Of a DNA stretch of 33,240 nt, positions 23,727 through 32,753 are shown piece by piece. The notes beneath the pieces were generated by a model. The model saw only the letters and a program-made list of their open reading frames with translations. It searched no databases and was not told the origin of the DNA. The DNA is taken from positions 1 to 33,240 of the forward strand of contig JANXZF010000010.1 of assembly GCA_025355665.1 (NCBI GenBank). Direction: 5' to 3'. The stretch is from Actinomycetes bacterium. Its GTDB lineage: Bacteria; Actinomycetota; Actinomycetes; Nanopelagicales; Nanopelagicaceae. The position numbers and the translations under genes are program-made. Positions within the stretch are counted from its first letter, which is position 1. The number at the start of each line of letters is the position of its first letter.

Positions 23727-24328
23727 GAGTTCACCTCCTTGCCATAACCACGTTCTTTTGCGTAATCAGCTAAAAGCAAGCGCAGGGCTTTACGTCCACG
23801 GTGAAGTCGCGACATAACGGTGCCTGTCGGGACTCCAACAATGTCGGCAATTTCCTTATATGAAAAACCCTCGACGTCGGCCAGATAAACTGCAATGCGG
23901 AATTCTTCGGGGATCTCCTGCAATGCACGCTTCACGTCGCTGTCTGGCATTTTTTCCAGCGCTTCAATCTCGGCCGACTTTCCCTGATCGCTTGTGTGCG
24001 ATGCGGATTCAGCCAACTGCCAATCCTCGACTTCGCCGGCGCTGGCAATCATCGGCTGGCGTTGCGCCTTGCGATAAGAGTTGATGAAGGTAGTTGTCAA
24101 AACTCGATAGAGCCAAGCCTTGAGATTGGTCCCCGGTTCAAACTGGTGGAAGGAGGCAAAGGCTTTGAGATAAGTGTCCTGCACCAAATCTTTTGCATCG
24201 TGCGGATTCTTTGTGTAGCGCAGGGCAGCCGAATACAACTGATCGGTGAAGGCTAATGCGTCGCGCTCAAAGCGAAGAGAGCGCTCTGCGGCACTCTCTT
24301 TTACTAATTCCGTCGATGTCATCGCCAT
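23723..24328 (-). CDS. sigR: ECF RNA polymerase sigma factor SigR
   Basis: 201 residues, SigR/SigH group (ECF12), controls thiol-oxidative stress genes. Region 2 is [29 protein letters not shown]...[18 protein letters not shown], and region 4 is [48 protein letters not shown]. Of three possible starts (TTG 24331, ATG 24328, ATG 24322), 24328 is chosen because AGGGG is 8 bases upstream. rsrA follows with ATGA overlap. I did not find the classical GGAAT-N16-18-GTT promoter just upstream of SRAP or sigR, so autoregulation is not shown. Confidence 0.95.
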   Translation of the reverse strand: MAMTSTELVKESAAERSLRFERDALAFTDQLYSAALRYTKNPHDAKDLVQDTYLKAFASFHQFEPGTNLKAWLYRVLTTTFINSYRKAQRQPMIASAGEVEDWQLAESASHTSDQGKSAEIEALEKMPDSDVKRALQEIPEEFRIAVYLADVEGFSYKEIADIVGVPTGTVMSRLHRGRKALRLLLADYAKERGYGKEVNS

Positions 24329-24339
24329 CAAGGCTACCC

Positions 24340-25068
24340 CTAGAACAGGGTCTGGGGCTCGCCCAGAGAAATTGGCCTGATCAATTCAGGACCATTATTC
24401 GACACCGAATTGACTGAATTTGAGACGGCATACACGCTTAAACCATCGTAGAGGTCGGAATATTCCATTAGTTTCCGCAAATCATCTGCATCTTGGTTGG
24501 ACGGATCCATCCAAGACTCCCAGCGATTTCTGGGCAAAATAACCGGCATCCGACTATGGACTTCGGCCAATCGCCCAACTGCGTCGCAGGTAATGATGGC
24601 AACACTTTCGATGACCTCTCCCTTCGACGAAACCCATTCATTCCAAATTCCTGCAAACGAAAGTGAATGGCCATCGGGGCTACAAATGTAGAAGGGCTGC
24701 TTTGGGCGATAGGGGCCAAGGGCTGTGGCCCATTCGTAATAACCATCGGCTGGAACGAGACATCGGCGCTTTCGAACCGCATCGCGAAAAGTGGGTTTTT
24801 CGAAAACTGATTCGCGTCGCGCATTAATCGCGTGAGATTGCGATGCACGCGCCGACGCAAAATCCTTCTGCCAAGATCCAATTAGTCCCCAAGAGGCGCT
24901 ACCGAATTCTCGTGCCCTCATTTTTGGATCTTCGCGAATGATGTAAATGTCCTTGGTCGGTGCAATGTTCCAACTGGCAGGTAGAGGCGAAGAAGGTACT
25001 GCTCCGGTAATTCCATATTCTTCGACCAGAGCATCATCCATCTTCGATTGCGCAAAGCGTCCGCACAT
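24340..25068 (-). CDS. SRAP domain protein (abasic-site processing, YedK/HMCES type)
   Basis: 242 residues. SRAP proteins trap abasic sites in single-stranded DNA as a stable thiazolidine crosslink through Cys2. The start is set at ATG 25068 because the catalytic Cys must follow the initiator Met (MCGRFA); a longer frame from 25092 would bury it. Other active-site residues are present: NARRES (Asn), PADGYYEW (Glu) and HSRMPVIL (His). TAGGCT lies 7 bases before ATG, suggesting a leaderless transcript. Eleven bases separate its stop from sigR, so the DNA-protection protein seems to lead the redox operon. Confidence 0.93.
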   Translation of the reverse strand: MCGRFAQSKMDDALVEEYGITGAVPSSPLPASWNIAPTKDIYIIREDPKMRAREFGSASWGLIGSWQKDFASARASQSHAINARRESVFEKPTFRDAVRKRRCLVPADGYYEWATALGPYRPKQPFYICSPDGHSLSFAGIWNEWVSSKGEVIESVAIITCDAVGRLAEVHSRMPVILPRNRWESWMDPSNQDADDLRKLMEYSDLYDGLSVYAVSNSVNSVSNNGPELIRPISLGEPQTLF

Positions 25069-25075
25069 GCCCAAT

Positions 25076-25081
25076 AGCCTA
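25076..25081 (-). promoter_or_regulatory. Candidate -10 of the SRAP-sigR operon
   Basis: TAGGCT on the minus strand, 7 bases before ATG 25068. Same hexamer and nearly the same spacing as upstream of aroA and hisN. Confidence 0.4.
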
Positions 25082-25139
25082 GAAGAAATCAATTAATCTA
25101 GAAGAAATATAGGCAGTTCAGGCTCTATCCGAGCAACGG

Positions 25140-25145
25140 TAGGCT
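25140..25145 (+). promoter_or_regulatory. Candidate -10 of aroA
   Basis: TAGGCT ends 6 bases before the aroA GTG; no Shine-Dalgarno is present, so the transcript may begin at the start codon. Divergent from the SRAP promoter 60 bases to the left. Confidence 0.42.
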
Positions 25146-25151
25146 CATCCC

Positions 25152-26459
25152 GTGAGCAAATCGCGTAAGCCTTCCTCTGCCGGAAACTGGAACGCACCAT
25201 TTCGAGGAGCCAATCCGATCAACTCCTCCGTTGTTATACCTGGATCTAAATCCGTAACTAACCGTGCTCTCGTTCTGGCCGCCCTATCTGATTCGCCTTC
25301 CACTCTTCGACGACCCCTTATCTCGCGTGATACCACCTTGATGAAGAACGGCCTCATCGCCATGGGCACTGTCATCGCCGATGCCTACGAAGATGGCGAG
25401 CACCAATGGCGAGTCTCGCCGCAGGAACTCAACGGCCCGGCACTTGTCGATGTAGGTAACGCCGGCACTGTGATGAGGTTTCTTCCTCCAGTCGCAGCCC
25501 TTGCCAATGGCGCTATTTCATTCGATGGAGATGCACGTTCACACGAGCGCCCACTCGGACCAGTTATTCGAGCCCTAGAAGAGCTAGGCGTCCAGGTCGA
25601 ACATGAGGCTCGCTACACATTGCCCATGACGGTCAATGGCACTGGCAAACTTCGAGGAGGAGAAATTGATATCGATGCCTCGGCCTCAAGCCAATTTCTC
25701 TCGGCTCTACTCTTAATCGGTCCAGCAACGATTAAGGGGATCACTGCACGACATATCGGTTCATCATTGCCTTCAATGCCCCACATTGAAATGACAGTTC
25801 AGATGTTGCGTGACTTCGGCGCCAAACTCGAAATCAACACCGAGCAGCACACTTGGCGCGTGCATACCTCTCGACTGCATGGGCGAGATCTTGTGATCGA
25901 ACCTGATCTTTCAAATGCAGCACCCTTTCTTTCAATGGCGATGGTCTGCGGAGGAAACATCACCATTGCAGACTGGCCCGCAATTACCACCCAACCGGGT
26001 GATCAACTGCGAACAATCCTTTCGCGAATGGGAGCCGAAATTTCCTTTGGCAGCGATGGACTTTCTCTTCATGGAACAGGCTCGATTCACGGCATCGATA
26101 TCGACTTGCACAATGTCGGAGAATTAACTCCCGCCATCGCCGCACTTGCCGCATTGGCAGACTCCCCCTCCTCACTGCGAGGCATCGGCCACCTTCGACT
26201 TCACGAGACTGATAGGCTCGCAGCACTAACCCGCGAAATCAACGCGCTCGGCGGAAATGTTCGCGAAGAAGAAACCTCGATCCACATAACACCAGCCCCA
26301 CTTCACGGGGGTATCTTTCATACATATGAGGATCATCGACTTGCAACTGCCGGGGCCGTTCTCGGCTTGGTCGTTCCCGATATCGAAGTCGAAAACATCG
26401 CAACGACAACTAAGACTCTGCCCGATTTTCCTGGGCTTTGGTCAAGTCTGATCGAATAG
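25152..26459 (+). CDS. aroA: 3-phosphoshikimate 1-carboxyvinyltransferase (EPSP synthase)
   Basis: Sixth step of the shikimate pathway: joins phosphoenolpyruvate and shikimate-3-phosphate. 435 residues, full length. PGSKSVTNRALVLAALSD binds shikimate-3-phosphate and phosphate, GNAGTVMRFLPPVAAL is the PEP region (GNAGTVMR), HETDRLAAL and TYEDHRLATAGAVLGL are the C-terminal signatures. The glyphosate-contact Gly in GNAGT is present (class I type). GTG start with TAGGCT 6 bases upstream. It is the first gene of a compact plus-strand run (aroA, rsgA, hisN, copA), a gene order frequently seen next to sigR-rsrA in actinobacteria. Confidence 0.96.
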   Translation: MSKSRKPSSAGNWNAPFRGANPINSSVVIPGSKSVTNRALVLAALSDSPSTLRRPLISRDTTLMKNGLIAMGTVIADAYEDGEHQWRVSPQELNGPALVDVGNAGTVMRFLPPVAALANGAISFDGDARSHERPLGPVIRALEELGVQVEHEARYTLPMTVNGTGKLRGGEIDIDASASSQFLSALLLIGPATIKGITARHIGSSLPSMPHIEMTVQMLRDFGAKLEINTEQHTWRVHTSRLHGRDLVIEPDLSNAAPFLSMAMVCGGNITIADWPAITTQPGDQLRTILSRMGAEISFGSDGLSLHGTGSIHGIDIDLHNVGELTPAIAALAALADSPSSLRGIGHLRLHETDRLAALTREINALGGNVREEETSIHITPAPLHGGIFHTYEDHRLATAGAVLGLVVPDIEVENIATTTKTLPDFPGLWSSLIE

Positions 26460-26464
26460 AACAT

Positions 26465-27463
26465 ATGGCAAAGCGAAAATTCGACGAAACTGATGTAAAG
26501 ATTCGGCCGAGTCGAAGCACTCGCCCAAGAAGCAAAGATCGACCTTCCCATTCCGATGCCATAAATGCATTTGTAACTACTGTGGATCGCGGCAGGACAA
26601 CATGCATCACGGATGACGGAGTCATCGTGACGGCAATGAAGGCTCGCGAATTAGGACCCAAATCGGTTGTAGTCGGAGACCACGTAGGAATAGTTGGTGA
26701 CACCAGTGGAACCATCGGTTCGCTTGCGCGCATAGTTACGGTGAAAGAAAGAAAGAACTCTCTCAGTAGAACCGTTGATGACGTCGCAAAAGTTGAGCGA
26801 ATCATTGTCGCAAATATCGACCAACTCATCATTGTTGTGGCAGCAACAAACCCCGAACCACGCCGTGGCCTGATCGATCGCTTTCTCGTCAGCGCATTCC
26901 ACGAAGGAATCACCCCCGTAATTCTGGTGACCAAAGTCGACCTAGGCCCAGAACCGGATTTTCTACACGAATACGAGAGCCTAAATGTGAAAGTTTTGAC
27001 GACATCAAAGGGCAGGGATCTCTCTCTCATTCGCGAGGTATTGCACGGGAAAACTTCAGTGTTGGTCGGGCATTCGGGCGTCGGAAAGTCCACCCTCATC
27101 AATGCACTCATACCCCATGCCGAGCGCGTTATCGGCGAAGTCAACGAGGTAACGGGACGTGGTCGCCACACTTCTTCTAGTGCGGTCGCCATTCCGCTCT
27201 CATCTCATTTGAAATCCAGTGACGGCTGGGTCATCGACACCCCTGGCATCAGAGCTTTCGGCCTAGCTCATATCGATCCGAATCGGATCATCGCTGCGTT
27301 TGAAGATTTGTCCGACGTCATTTCTCATTGCATGCCAAATTGCTCACATTCAGAAGAAGGCTGTGCCCTCACGGAGTGGGCGGCTCCGAATGGCGTCGTA
27401 ATTCCCGAGCGACAAAGAAGAATTGAATCCTTGCGAAGCCTGTTGGATATCAAGCTGGACTAG
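26465..27463 (+). CDS. rsgA: Ribosome small-subunit-dependent GTPase RsgA
   Basis: Circularly permuted GTPase that matures the 30S subunit. 332 residues. The OB fold is at about 35-110; in the permuted G domain G4 (LVTKVDL) comes first, then G1 GHSGVGKSTLINAL and G3 DTPGIRAFGL. The zinc motif CMPNCSHSEEGCAL supplies Cys/Cys/His/Cys near the C-terminus. ATG 26465 is chosen, 5 bases after the aroA stop; a TTG further up inside aroA is unlikely. Stop TAG also forms part of TAGGCT used by hisN. Confidence 0.95.
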   Translation: MAKRKFDETDVKIRPSRSTRPRSKDRPSHSDAINAFVTTVDRGRTTCITDDGVIVTAMKARELGPKSVVVGDHVGIVGDTSGTIGSLARIVTVKERKNSLSRTVDDVAKVERIIVANIDQLIIVVAATNPEPRRGLIDRFLVSAFHEGITPVILVTKVDLGPEPDFLHEYESLNVKVLTTSKGRDLSLIREVLHGKTSVLVGHSGVGKSTLINALIPHAERVIGEVNEVTGRGRHTSSSAVAIPLSSHLKSSDGWVIDTPGIRAFGLAHIDPNRIIAAFEDLSDVISHCMPNCSHSEEGCALTEWAAPNGVVIPERQRRIESLRSLLDIKLD

Positions 27464-27466
27464 GCT
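27461..27466 (+). promoter_or_regulatory. Candidate -10 of hisN
   Basis: TAGGCT, overlapping the rsgA TAG stop, ends 6 bases before the hisN ATG, identical in hexamer and spacing to aroA. Confidence 0.38.
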
Positions 27467-27472
27467 TAGCGA

Positions 27473-28273
27473 ATGTCCACTAGTAAATATTCACTCGGAG
27501 AAGACCTGGCGCTGGCGCTACAAATAGCCGATGCGGCCGATCTCATCACCCAATCGCGCTACCAGTCACAGGATTTAGTAATCACGACCAAACCCGACAA
27601 CACCCCCGTAACCGATGCAGACAAAGCCACAGAGACCGCCATCCGAGAAATTCTCACCAGAGAGCGCCCCAATGATGGAGTACTCGGCGAAGAGTTCGGC
27701 GAATCGGAAAATTTGGGTTCACGCTACTGGGTGATTGATCCAATTGATGGAACGAAGAATTTCATGCGATCGGTTCCGACCTGGTCGACGCTGATTGCAC
27801 TGATTGAAGATGGCGAAGTAATTGTCGGCGTCGTTAGTGCTCCAGCTGTAACACGGCGCTGGTATGCATCCAAAGGAAATGGCGCTTTTGTGCAGTTCAA
27901 CGGCGGTGCTGCTCGAAAGATTTCAGTCTCGAAAGTTTCACAATTGAAAGATGCTTCGGTGACCTACTCAGATTTTGTTGGCTTTGGCGATCGCCGTGAA
28001 GCCTTCATGTCTCTCATCGATCAAAGTTGGCGTTCACGCGGCTTCGGAGATTTCTGGTCACACATGCTTGTTGCCGAAGGTGCTGCGGACATCGCAGTTG
28101 AACCCGTGCTTGCGGTCTGGGATATGGCTGCACTGGACATTGTGGTACGCGAAGCAGGTGGCTCTTTTACTTCCATCACCGGGGAGCCTGGACCGCATCA
28201 CGGAAGCGGTCTATCAACCAATGGTCATCTATTGGGGCAAGTTGTGAGGCAACTCAATGGCCAAGTCCAATAG
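27473..28273 (+). CDS. hisN: Inositol-monophosphatase family; probable histidinol-phosphatase
   Basis: 266 residues, Mg2+-dependent phosphatase. Motif EEFGE supplies the first metal ligand, DPIDGTKNFMRSVPTW is the family signature, and WDMAALDIVVREAGG is the C-terminal motif. In actinobacteria this gene next to aroA and rsgA is usually the histidinol-phosphatase HisN (penultimate step of histidine synthesis), but inositol-phosphate phosphatase activity cannot be excluded from sequence. The stop overlaps the copA start by 17 bases, so the two are probably cotranscribed. Confidence 0.85.
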   Translation: MSTSKYSLGEDLALALQIADAADLITQSRYQSQDLVITTKPDNTPVTDADKATETAIREILTRERPNDGVLGEEFGESENLGSRYWVIDPIDGTKNFMRSVPTWSTLIALIEDGEVIVGVVSAPAVTRRWYASKGNGAFVQFNGGAARKISVSKVSQLKDASVTYSDFVGFGDRREAFMSLIDQSWRSRGFGDFWSHMLVAEGAADIAVEPVLAVWDMAALDIVVREAGGSFTSITGEPGPHHGSGLSTNGHLLGQVVRQLNGQVQ

Positions 28274-30530
28274 AACCAAAGTTGGTAGTAAGGCCATAAA
28301 AACTGCCTTCGAGCCGATCACCCTCCGTATCGGAGGAATGACTTGTGCATCGTGTGCTACCACCGTGGAACGAACTCTCAACGCAATTCCTGGGGTCAGC
28401 GCTGCTGTCAATTACGAAATAAAAACTGCAAATGCGATAGCACCCGCGGAGATGGATCCTAAAAAACTGGTTAAGGCTATTAGATTAGCCGGCTATTCGG
28501 CAACATATGTCAAGGTCTCAGGACAGGTTGCCCTTCACAGCAAGAAATCTTCTACTGCCCTCTTCTTCGCAGTCTTGTTCACAGCCCCGGTTCTCGCAAT
28601 TTCAAACATGTCCAGTTGGAATCCAAAAATCGATAGCTGGATCAATAGTCAACTCGACATCTTTAACGTACTGCATCCAAAATATTCGCCTACCGCGTGG
28701 CTGGTTATCGGGCTGAGCGCACCAGTTGTCCTTATAGTCGCCCTTCCGATTTATCGGGCAGGTATTCGCAATTTGTTCCATCCCACAATGGATACCCTCA
28801 TCACCTTCGGATCTTTGACCGCCTTCGGGTGGTCTATTTACGCAAATATCACAGGCAGTGGCAAAGTTTATGCTGCAGTTTCTGCAACCATCATTCTCAT
28901 TGTGGTAGCCGGTCGCTATCTAGAATCCCTCGCCAAACGGCGCGCGAGCCGTGCCATCTCCACAATTATGGTTCGAGAAAACCGGGAAGTCAGCGTGATT
29001 CGCGAAGGGGAATCGGTAGTTATTCCAATTCTTCATTTAGCGATAGGTGATCATTTCGTAGCCAACCCCGGCGAGAAAATCGCCACCGATGGAGTTGTCA
29101 TTTCTGGCGAGAGTTCGGTGGACATGGCGCTACTAACTGGCGAATCCAAACCGGTTGATGTCACCCCGGGCTCGCGCGTCTTCGGTTCTTCACTCAACAA
29201 CAATGGACGTCTCATAATTCGCGCTACCCGCGTCGGTTCTGATAGCGAGCGCAACCGAATCGCGGCTATGGTCCTGCGCGCCCAAGGCACCAAAGCACCC
29301 ATGCAACGAATGGCCGACCGCGTTAGTGCAGTCTTCGTGCCAACTGTCGCTCTTCTCGCTATCGGGACTTTCTTGGTTTGGCATTACCGAGGTCATCACA
29401 CGCTGACACAATCCATTTCTTCAGCGATCGCCGTACTTGTCATCGCTTGCCCTGGAGCATGGGGTCTTGCTACGCCAGTTGCTCTGCTAGTCGCATCAGG
29501 ACGAGGGGGCCAGCGCGGAATCATCATCCGCGAACCACGAGTTCTCGAACTCACTCGAAGGATCGACTCGGTCATCCTTGATAAGACCGGCACAGTGACT
29601 AACGGAACGATGTCTCTGACCCAAATGTTCGTAGTCCCCGCGGCCGGCTCAATCCTCGGACCCAATTATCGAGATTTACTCCGTGAGGAGGTAATACTTT
29701 CCACTGCGCTTTCAATCGAATTACAGAGCGACCATCCAGTCGCCGCCGCGATCGCGACATCGATTTCGGCTAAAGGAATCAAAGCAACGACCGTCACGGA
29801 ATATTCACGCACGCTCGGATCGGGATCGGCGGGAAGAGTCAATCTAGGAATGCTTTCCCCCGTGGTGCTTGTCGGATCTCCGACGGCGGTCGCACATGCA
29901 ACCACCCCGTTCCACCAAGATCTGATCCATGAAATTTTCCAGGCTCAAGAGAAAGGGCTCACTGTCTCAGTTCTGGCATGGGATGGTGTCGCTCTGGCGA
30001 TGTTCGCCGTCGGCGATGAAATCAAATTCGATGCGAAGCAAGCAATTGACCAATTGAAGCATCGTGGGATCGAACCGTGGCTCGTGACCGGGGACAGTTC
30101 ACAAGTGGCACTTGCCGTTGCCCGCGAAGTCGGCATTGAAATAGACCATGTCATTTCAGGAGCACTCCCTCAAGACAAAGTCGACACGGTGAAAGTATTG
30201 CAAGGGAAAGGCCACCGCGTCCTGATGGTCGGAGACGGCATGAACGACGCAGCTGCACTCGCCAGCGCAGATCTGAGCATCGCAATGGGCACAGCAATTG
30301 CCAGTGCTGACATGATCCTCATGCGCCGAGATCTAGGCAGTGTCATCGAGGCACTAGAACTCTCCTCGAAGACGCTGCGAATAATCCGGGAAAATCTCGC
30401 TTGGGCTTTCTTATACAACGTGATTGGAATCCCCATCGCCGTGATGGGCGCCCTCCAGCCGATGTACGCGGCCGGAGCCATGGCTCTTTCAAGCCTTTTC
30501 GTTGTGACGAACTCGCTGCGGATTAAGTAG
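28257..30530 (+). CDS. Copper-type P1B ATPase with CPG instead of CPC motif
   Basis: 757 residues. One N-terminal heavy-metal domain with GMTCASC (27-33), eight predicted membrane helices, actuator TGES (LLTGESKPV), phosphorylation site DKTGT (Asp442), HP motif SDHPVAAA and hinge GDGMNDAAALASADLSIAMG. The C-terminal helices keep YN and MALSS, typical of Cu(I) exporters (P1B-1). In helix 6, however, the metal motif is C398-P-G-A-W-GLATP, not CPCALGLATP: the second Cys is Gly400 and the usual Leu is Trp402. The codons (TGC CCT GGA GCA TGG) are read clearly. This may change specificity or block transport. GAGG lies about 7 bases before ATG. No CsoR or CopZ gene is adjacent. Confidence 0.92.
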   Translation: MAKSNRTKVGSKAIKTAFEPITLRIGGMTCASCATTVERTLNAIPGVSAAVNYEIKTANAIAPAEMDPKKLVKAIRLAGYSATYVKVSGQVALHSKKSSTALFFAVLFTAPVLAISNMSSWNPKIDSWINSQLDIFNVLHPKYSPTAWLVIGLSAPVVLIVALPIYRAGIRNLFHPTMDTLITFGSLTAFGWSIYANITGSGKVYAAVSATIILIVVAGRYLESLAKRRASRAISTIMVRENREVSVIREGESVVIPILHLAIGDHFVANPGEKIATDGVVISGESSVDMALLTGESKPVDVTPGSRVFGSSLNNNGRLIIRATRVGSDSERNRIAAMVLRAQGTKAPMQRMADRVSAVFVPTVALLAIGTFLVWHYRGHHTLTQSISSAIAVLVIACPGAWGLATPVALLVASGRGGQRGIIIREPRVLELTRRIDSVILDKTGTVTNGTMSLTQMFVVPAAGSILGPNYRDLLREEVILSTALSIELQSDHPVAAAIATSISAKGIKATTVTEYSRTLGSGSAGRVNLGMLSPVVLVGSPTAVAHATTPFHQDLIHEIFQAQEKGLTVSVLAWDGVALAMFAVGDEIKFDAKQAIDQLKHRGIEPWLVTGDSSQVALAVAREVGIEIDHVISGALPQDKVDTVKVLQGKGHRVLMVGDGMNDAAALASADLSIAMGTAIASADMILMRRDLGSVIEALELSSKTLRIIRENLAWAFLYNVIGIPIAVMGALQPMYAAGAMALSSLFVVTNSLRIK

Positions 30531-30534
30531 TTTT

Positions 30535-31410
30535 CTAATACTTATAGTCGTAGGAAGTTAGCGAAATCGGCTCAACGTAGAAAGCTGTTTTCTTCGCACC
30601 ATTCTCCCAATAAATATAGGCATACGCAGTCTTCGTTTTCAATGATGCTTTTCCAATAGCGATGTTGTATCCGATGCCAGTAATTTTCTCGGTCTTCGTC
30701 CGATCAATGAATTTCTGGATCACTTGACTCATCGACATTTTCCAATTCAGGAAGAGGTTTGCAGGACCCTTTGCTTCGCTAGCGGCGAATTCTGGTCGTG
30801 AATAGACGTAGAAGCTCCATCCTCCTTGTTTCTTCATATCTGCAATCGTAAGGCTCGTATAAGATTCCGAATTATTCGAGAGCTTCTTGACCACTTCGTA
30901 TCGGATTAGTGGAAGTTCCGTGTTCTTCTTGTTGAAGACGTCCAGATCTGCGACAAGTTCAGTCTTAGAACTTACCGAGTACAAGATGATCTTCCAGTTC
31001 GCATCTGTCTTCAAGGTACAAAGTGAATTGAAATTCTTGGAGGTGCGATCTTCAAAACGGACACTCGAAATATTCGCATCCGACCGCCAATCCTTCCTTG
31101 CATGGGCCAATATATTGCCAAAATACTTTCCAACATTGATCGAATCGGACGAAGTGTCTGCTTTGCAGGTCAGACCCGCCTGAGAAATAGTAGGCGAACT
31201 ACTCGGAATCACGGCAGGGGACGTCGCCGCTGATGTAGTTGGAGTATTCGACGCACTTGGCTTACCCGAGGAACCGCATGCCGCCAATACGAAAACCGCA
31301 ACTAAGAAAATGGCTGCGACAATCAAAACACGAAGCCAGGTGCTGTAACTTCTGGCGTAGAGATCGGATTTAACACTTGCCGCGCCCTGCTTCATTCCCG
31401 CTGATTTCAT
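30535..31410 (-). CDS. Putative lipoprotein, unknown function
   Basis: 291 residues from ATG 31410. Membrane-lipoprotein signal: a basic region, a hydrophobic stretch (VLIVAAIFLVAVFV) and the lipobox LAAC, so Cys becomes lipidated and anchors the protein outside the membrane. A Ser/Thr/Pro linker of about 30 residues follows, then a folded domain of about 190 residues with two Cys (LTCKADT and LCTLKTD). No family recognised; the fold looks alpha/beta with many Lys and Tyr. The start is uncertain: the frame is open to GTG 31500, and even ATG 31410 leaves a long 30-residue N-terminal region. It ends 4 bases from the convergent copA stop. Confidence 0.7.
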   Translation of the reverse strand: MKSAGMKQGAASVKSDLYARSYSTWLRVLIVAAIFLVAVFVLAACGSSGKPSASNTPTTSAATSPAVIPSSSPTISQAGLTCKADTSSDSINVGKYFGNILAHARKDWRSDANISSVRFEDRTSKNFNSLCTLKTDANWKIILYSVSSKTELVADLDVFNKKNTELPLIRYEVVKKLSNNSESYTSLTIADMKKQGGWSFYVYSRPEFAASEAKGPANLFLNWKMSMSQVIQKFIDRTKTEKITGIGYNIAIGKASLKTKTAYAYIYWENGAKKTAFYVEPISLTSYDYKY

Positions 31411-31685
31411 GACCAATCGCCCAATCCATGCACTATGGACTGTCCCGCACAGCATCATGCGCCTCTCCGGACAGTTACGTCTTTCGCGGTGCGGTTGCAC
31501 CTCGGCATAACCATTTTCTCAGGTGAATTCAGTCCTGCAAGAGTTTCGTGGTGCCTAATTGCACACAGATCATGGATTCAGGTGCAATTGGTGTTCCGTT
31601 TTCCCAGAGTAAGCGCCAACATTCTTTGTCTGACTTTGTTCTAAGTAGTACTTTGGGGTGCCCTCGTTTGCAAGGGACTTAAAGT

Positions 31686-32753
31686 TTGCGAGGGAGTGTT
31701 GGAACCTTGACCGAAGATTCTGATCGCCTCCCCAGAACCGAGGATTGGACCAAGCCCGGAATCTTTGAGATTCTTCCGGGGGTTCATCGAATCCCATTAC
31801 CACTGCTTGGAGACGCGCTCCGAGCAGTAAATGTCTACGCATTGTCGGTAGGTGATCGCCTCACCATGATCGATTCGGGCATGGGCGATATTGGGATCAC
31901 ACGCGAAGCCTTGGCTTCGGCCTTGGGGCAGATCGGGCGAACTCTCGATGAGATTGATGAATTCCTAATTACCCATATGCATCGTGATCACTACACCTTT
32001 GCCATGGAAATGAGGAGAGAATTCAAAACTCGAATACGGCTTGGCCTCGGCGAAACCCCAAATATTGGGGAGGTTGTGAAAAAGGAGAGATCCAAGTTAA
32101 CGGGCATCGGCCGGCGGCTGATAACCGCTGGGGCATACGAATTGCAAGAAAAAATGGCCAAGGCCAACGAAAAACAACGTCCTTGGGAAATCCCTGATAA
32201 GTGGATGCACGACCGCGAGAAAATTCACGTTGGCGAGCACCGACTCGAAGTGATTGCGACACCCGGCCACACAAGAGGGCATGTAATCTTCGCCGACCGA
32301 GAGAAGTCCATTGTTTTTAGTGGCGATCATGTATTACCGCATATAACACCCTCCATCGGATTCGAGCCTGTTCCGCCGAGATCTCCGCTTGCCGACTATC
32401 TCGTTTCATTGATGATGGTGCGCGCGTTACCAGATGCGCAAATGTTGCCGGCGCATGGCACACCGGGGGGAAACATGCATTCTCGGATCGATGAACTTCT
32501 GGCACACCACGAACATCGCCTCAACCAAACATTTGAAATGGTTCAGATTTCTGGAGGCACAGCGCTTCAAGTGGCCGAGCAACTCCTTTGGACTAGGCGC
32601 GAGCACCGGTTTGAAACACTCGACATGTTTAATCAGATGTTGGCCGTCAATGAGACCATGGCTCATCTCGACGTACTCGTATCCCGTGGCAGCATCCAAC
32701 GGACGTCAAATACAGAAGGGGCCCTTTACTCAACGAGCCCTAAGAAAGCTTGA
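31686..32753 (+). CDS. Metallo-beta-lactamase-fold hydrolase
   Basis: 355 residues. HMHRDH (97-102) is the HxHxDH metal motif; ATPGHTRGHVIF gives the next His, FSGDHVLPHITPS the bridging Asp, and PAHGTPG a final His. A C-terminal helical domain (about 270-350), of the kind linked to glyoxalase II/RNase Z-like hydrolases acting on CoA or lactone substrates, follows. An insertion between the second and third motifs (about 120-195) is Lys/Glu-rich. The start is uncertain: TTG 31686 is the first start codon, TTG 31707 is possible, and no clear ribosome binding site supports either. Its stop lies inside the tail of the convergent hydrolase gene. Confidence 0.85.
   Translation: MRGSVGTLTEDSDRLPRTEDWTKPGIFEILPGVHRIPLPLLGDALRAVNVYALSVGDRLTMIDSGMGDIGITREALASALGQIGRTLDEIDEFLITHMHRDHYTFAMEMRREFKTRIRLGLGETPNIGEVVKKERSKLTGIGRRLITAGAYELQEKMAKANEKQRPWEIPDKWMHDREKIHVGEHRLEVIATPGHTRGHVIFADREKSIVFSGDHVLPHITPSIGFEPVPPRSPLADYLVSLMMVRALPDAQMLPAHGTPGGNMHSRIDELLAHHEHRLNQTFEMVQISGGTALQVAEQLLWTRREHRFETLDMFNQMLAVNETMAHLDVLVSRGSIQRTSNTEGALYSTSPKKA

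Noticed and set aside
25069-25092. Upstream start of the SRAP protein
   Set aside because: The catalytic cysteine must be residue 2; only ATG 25068 provides this.
26410-27192. Long minus-strand frame opposite rsgA (260 residues)
   Set aside because: Ser/Thr/Arg-rich shadow of the rsgA coding strand; rsgA has all GTPase motifs and zinc ligands.
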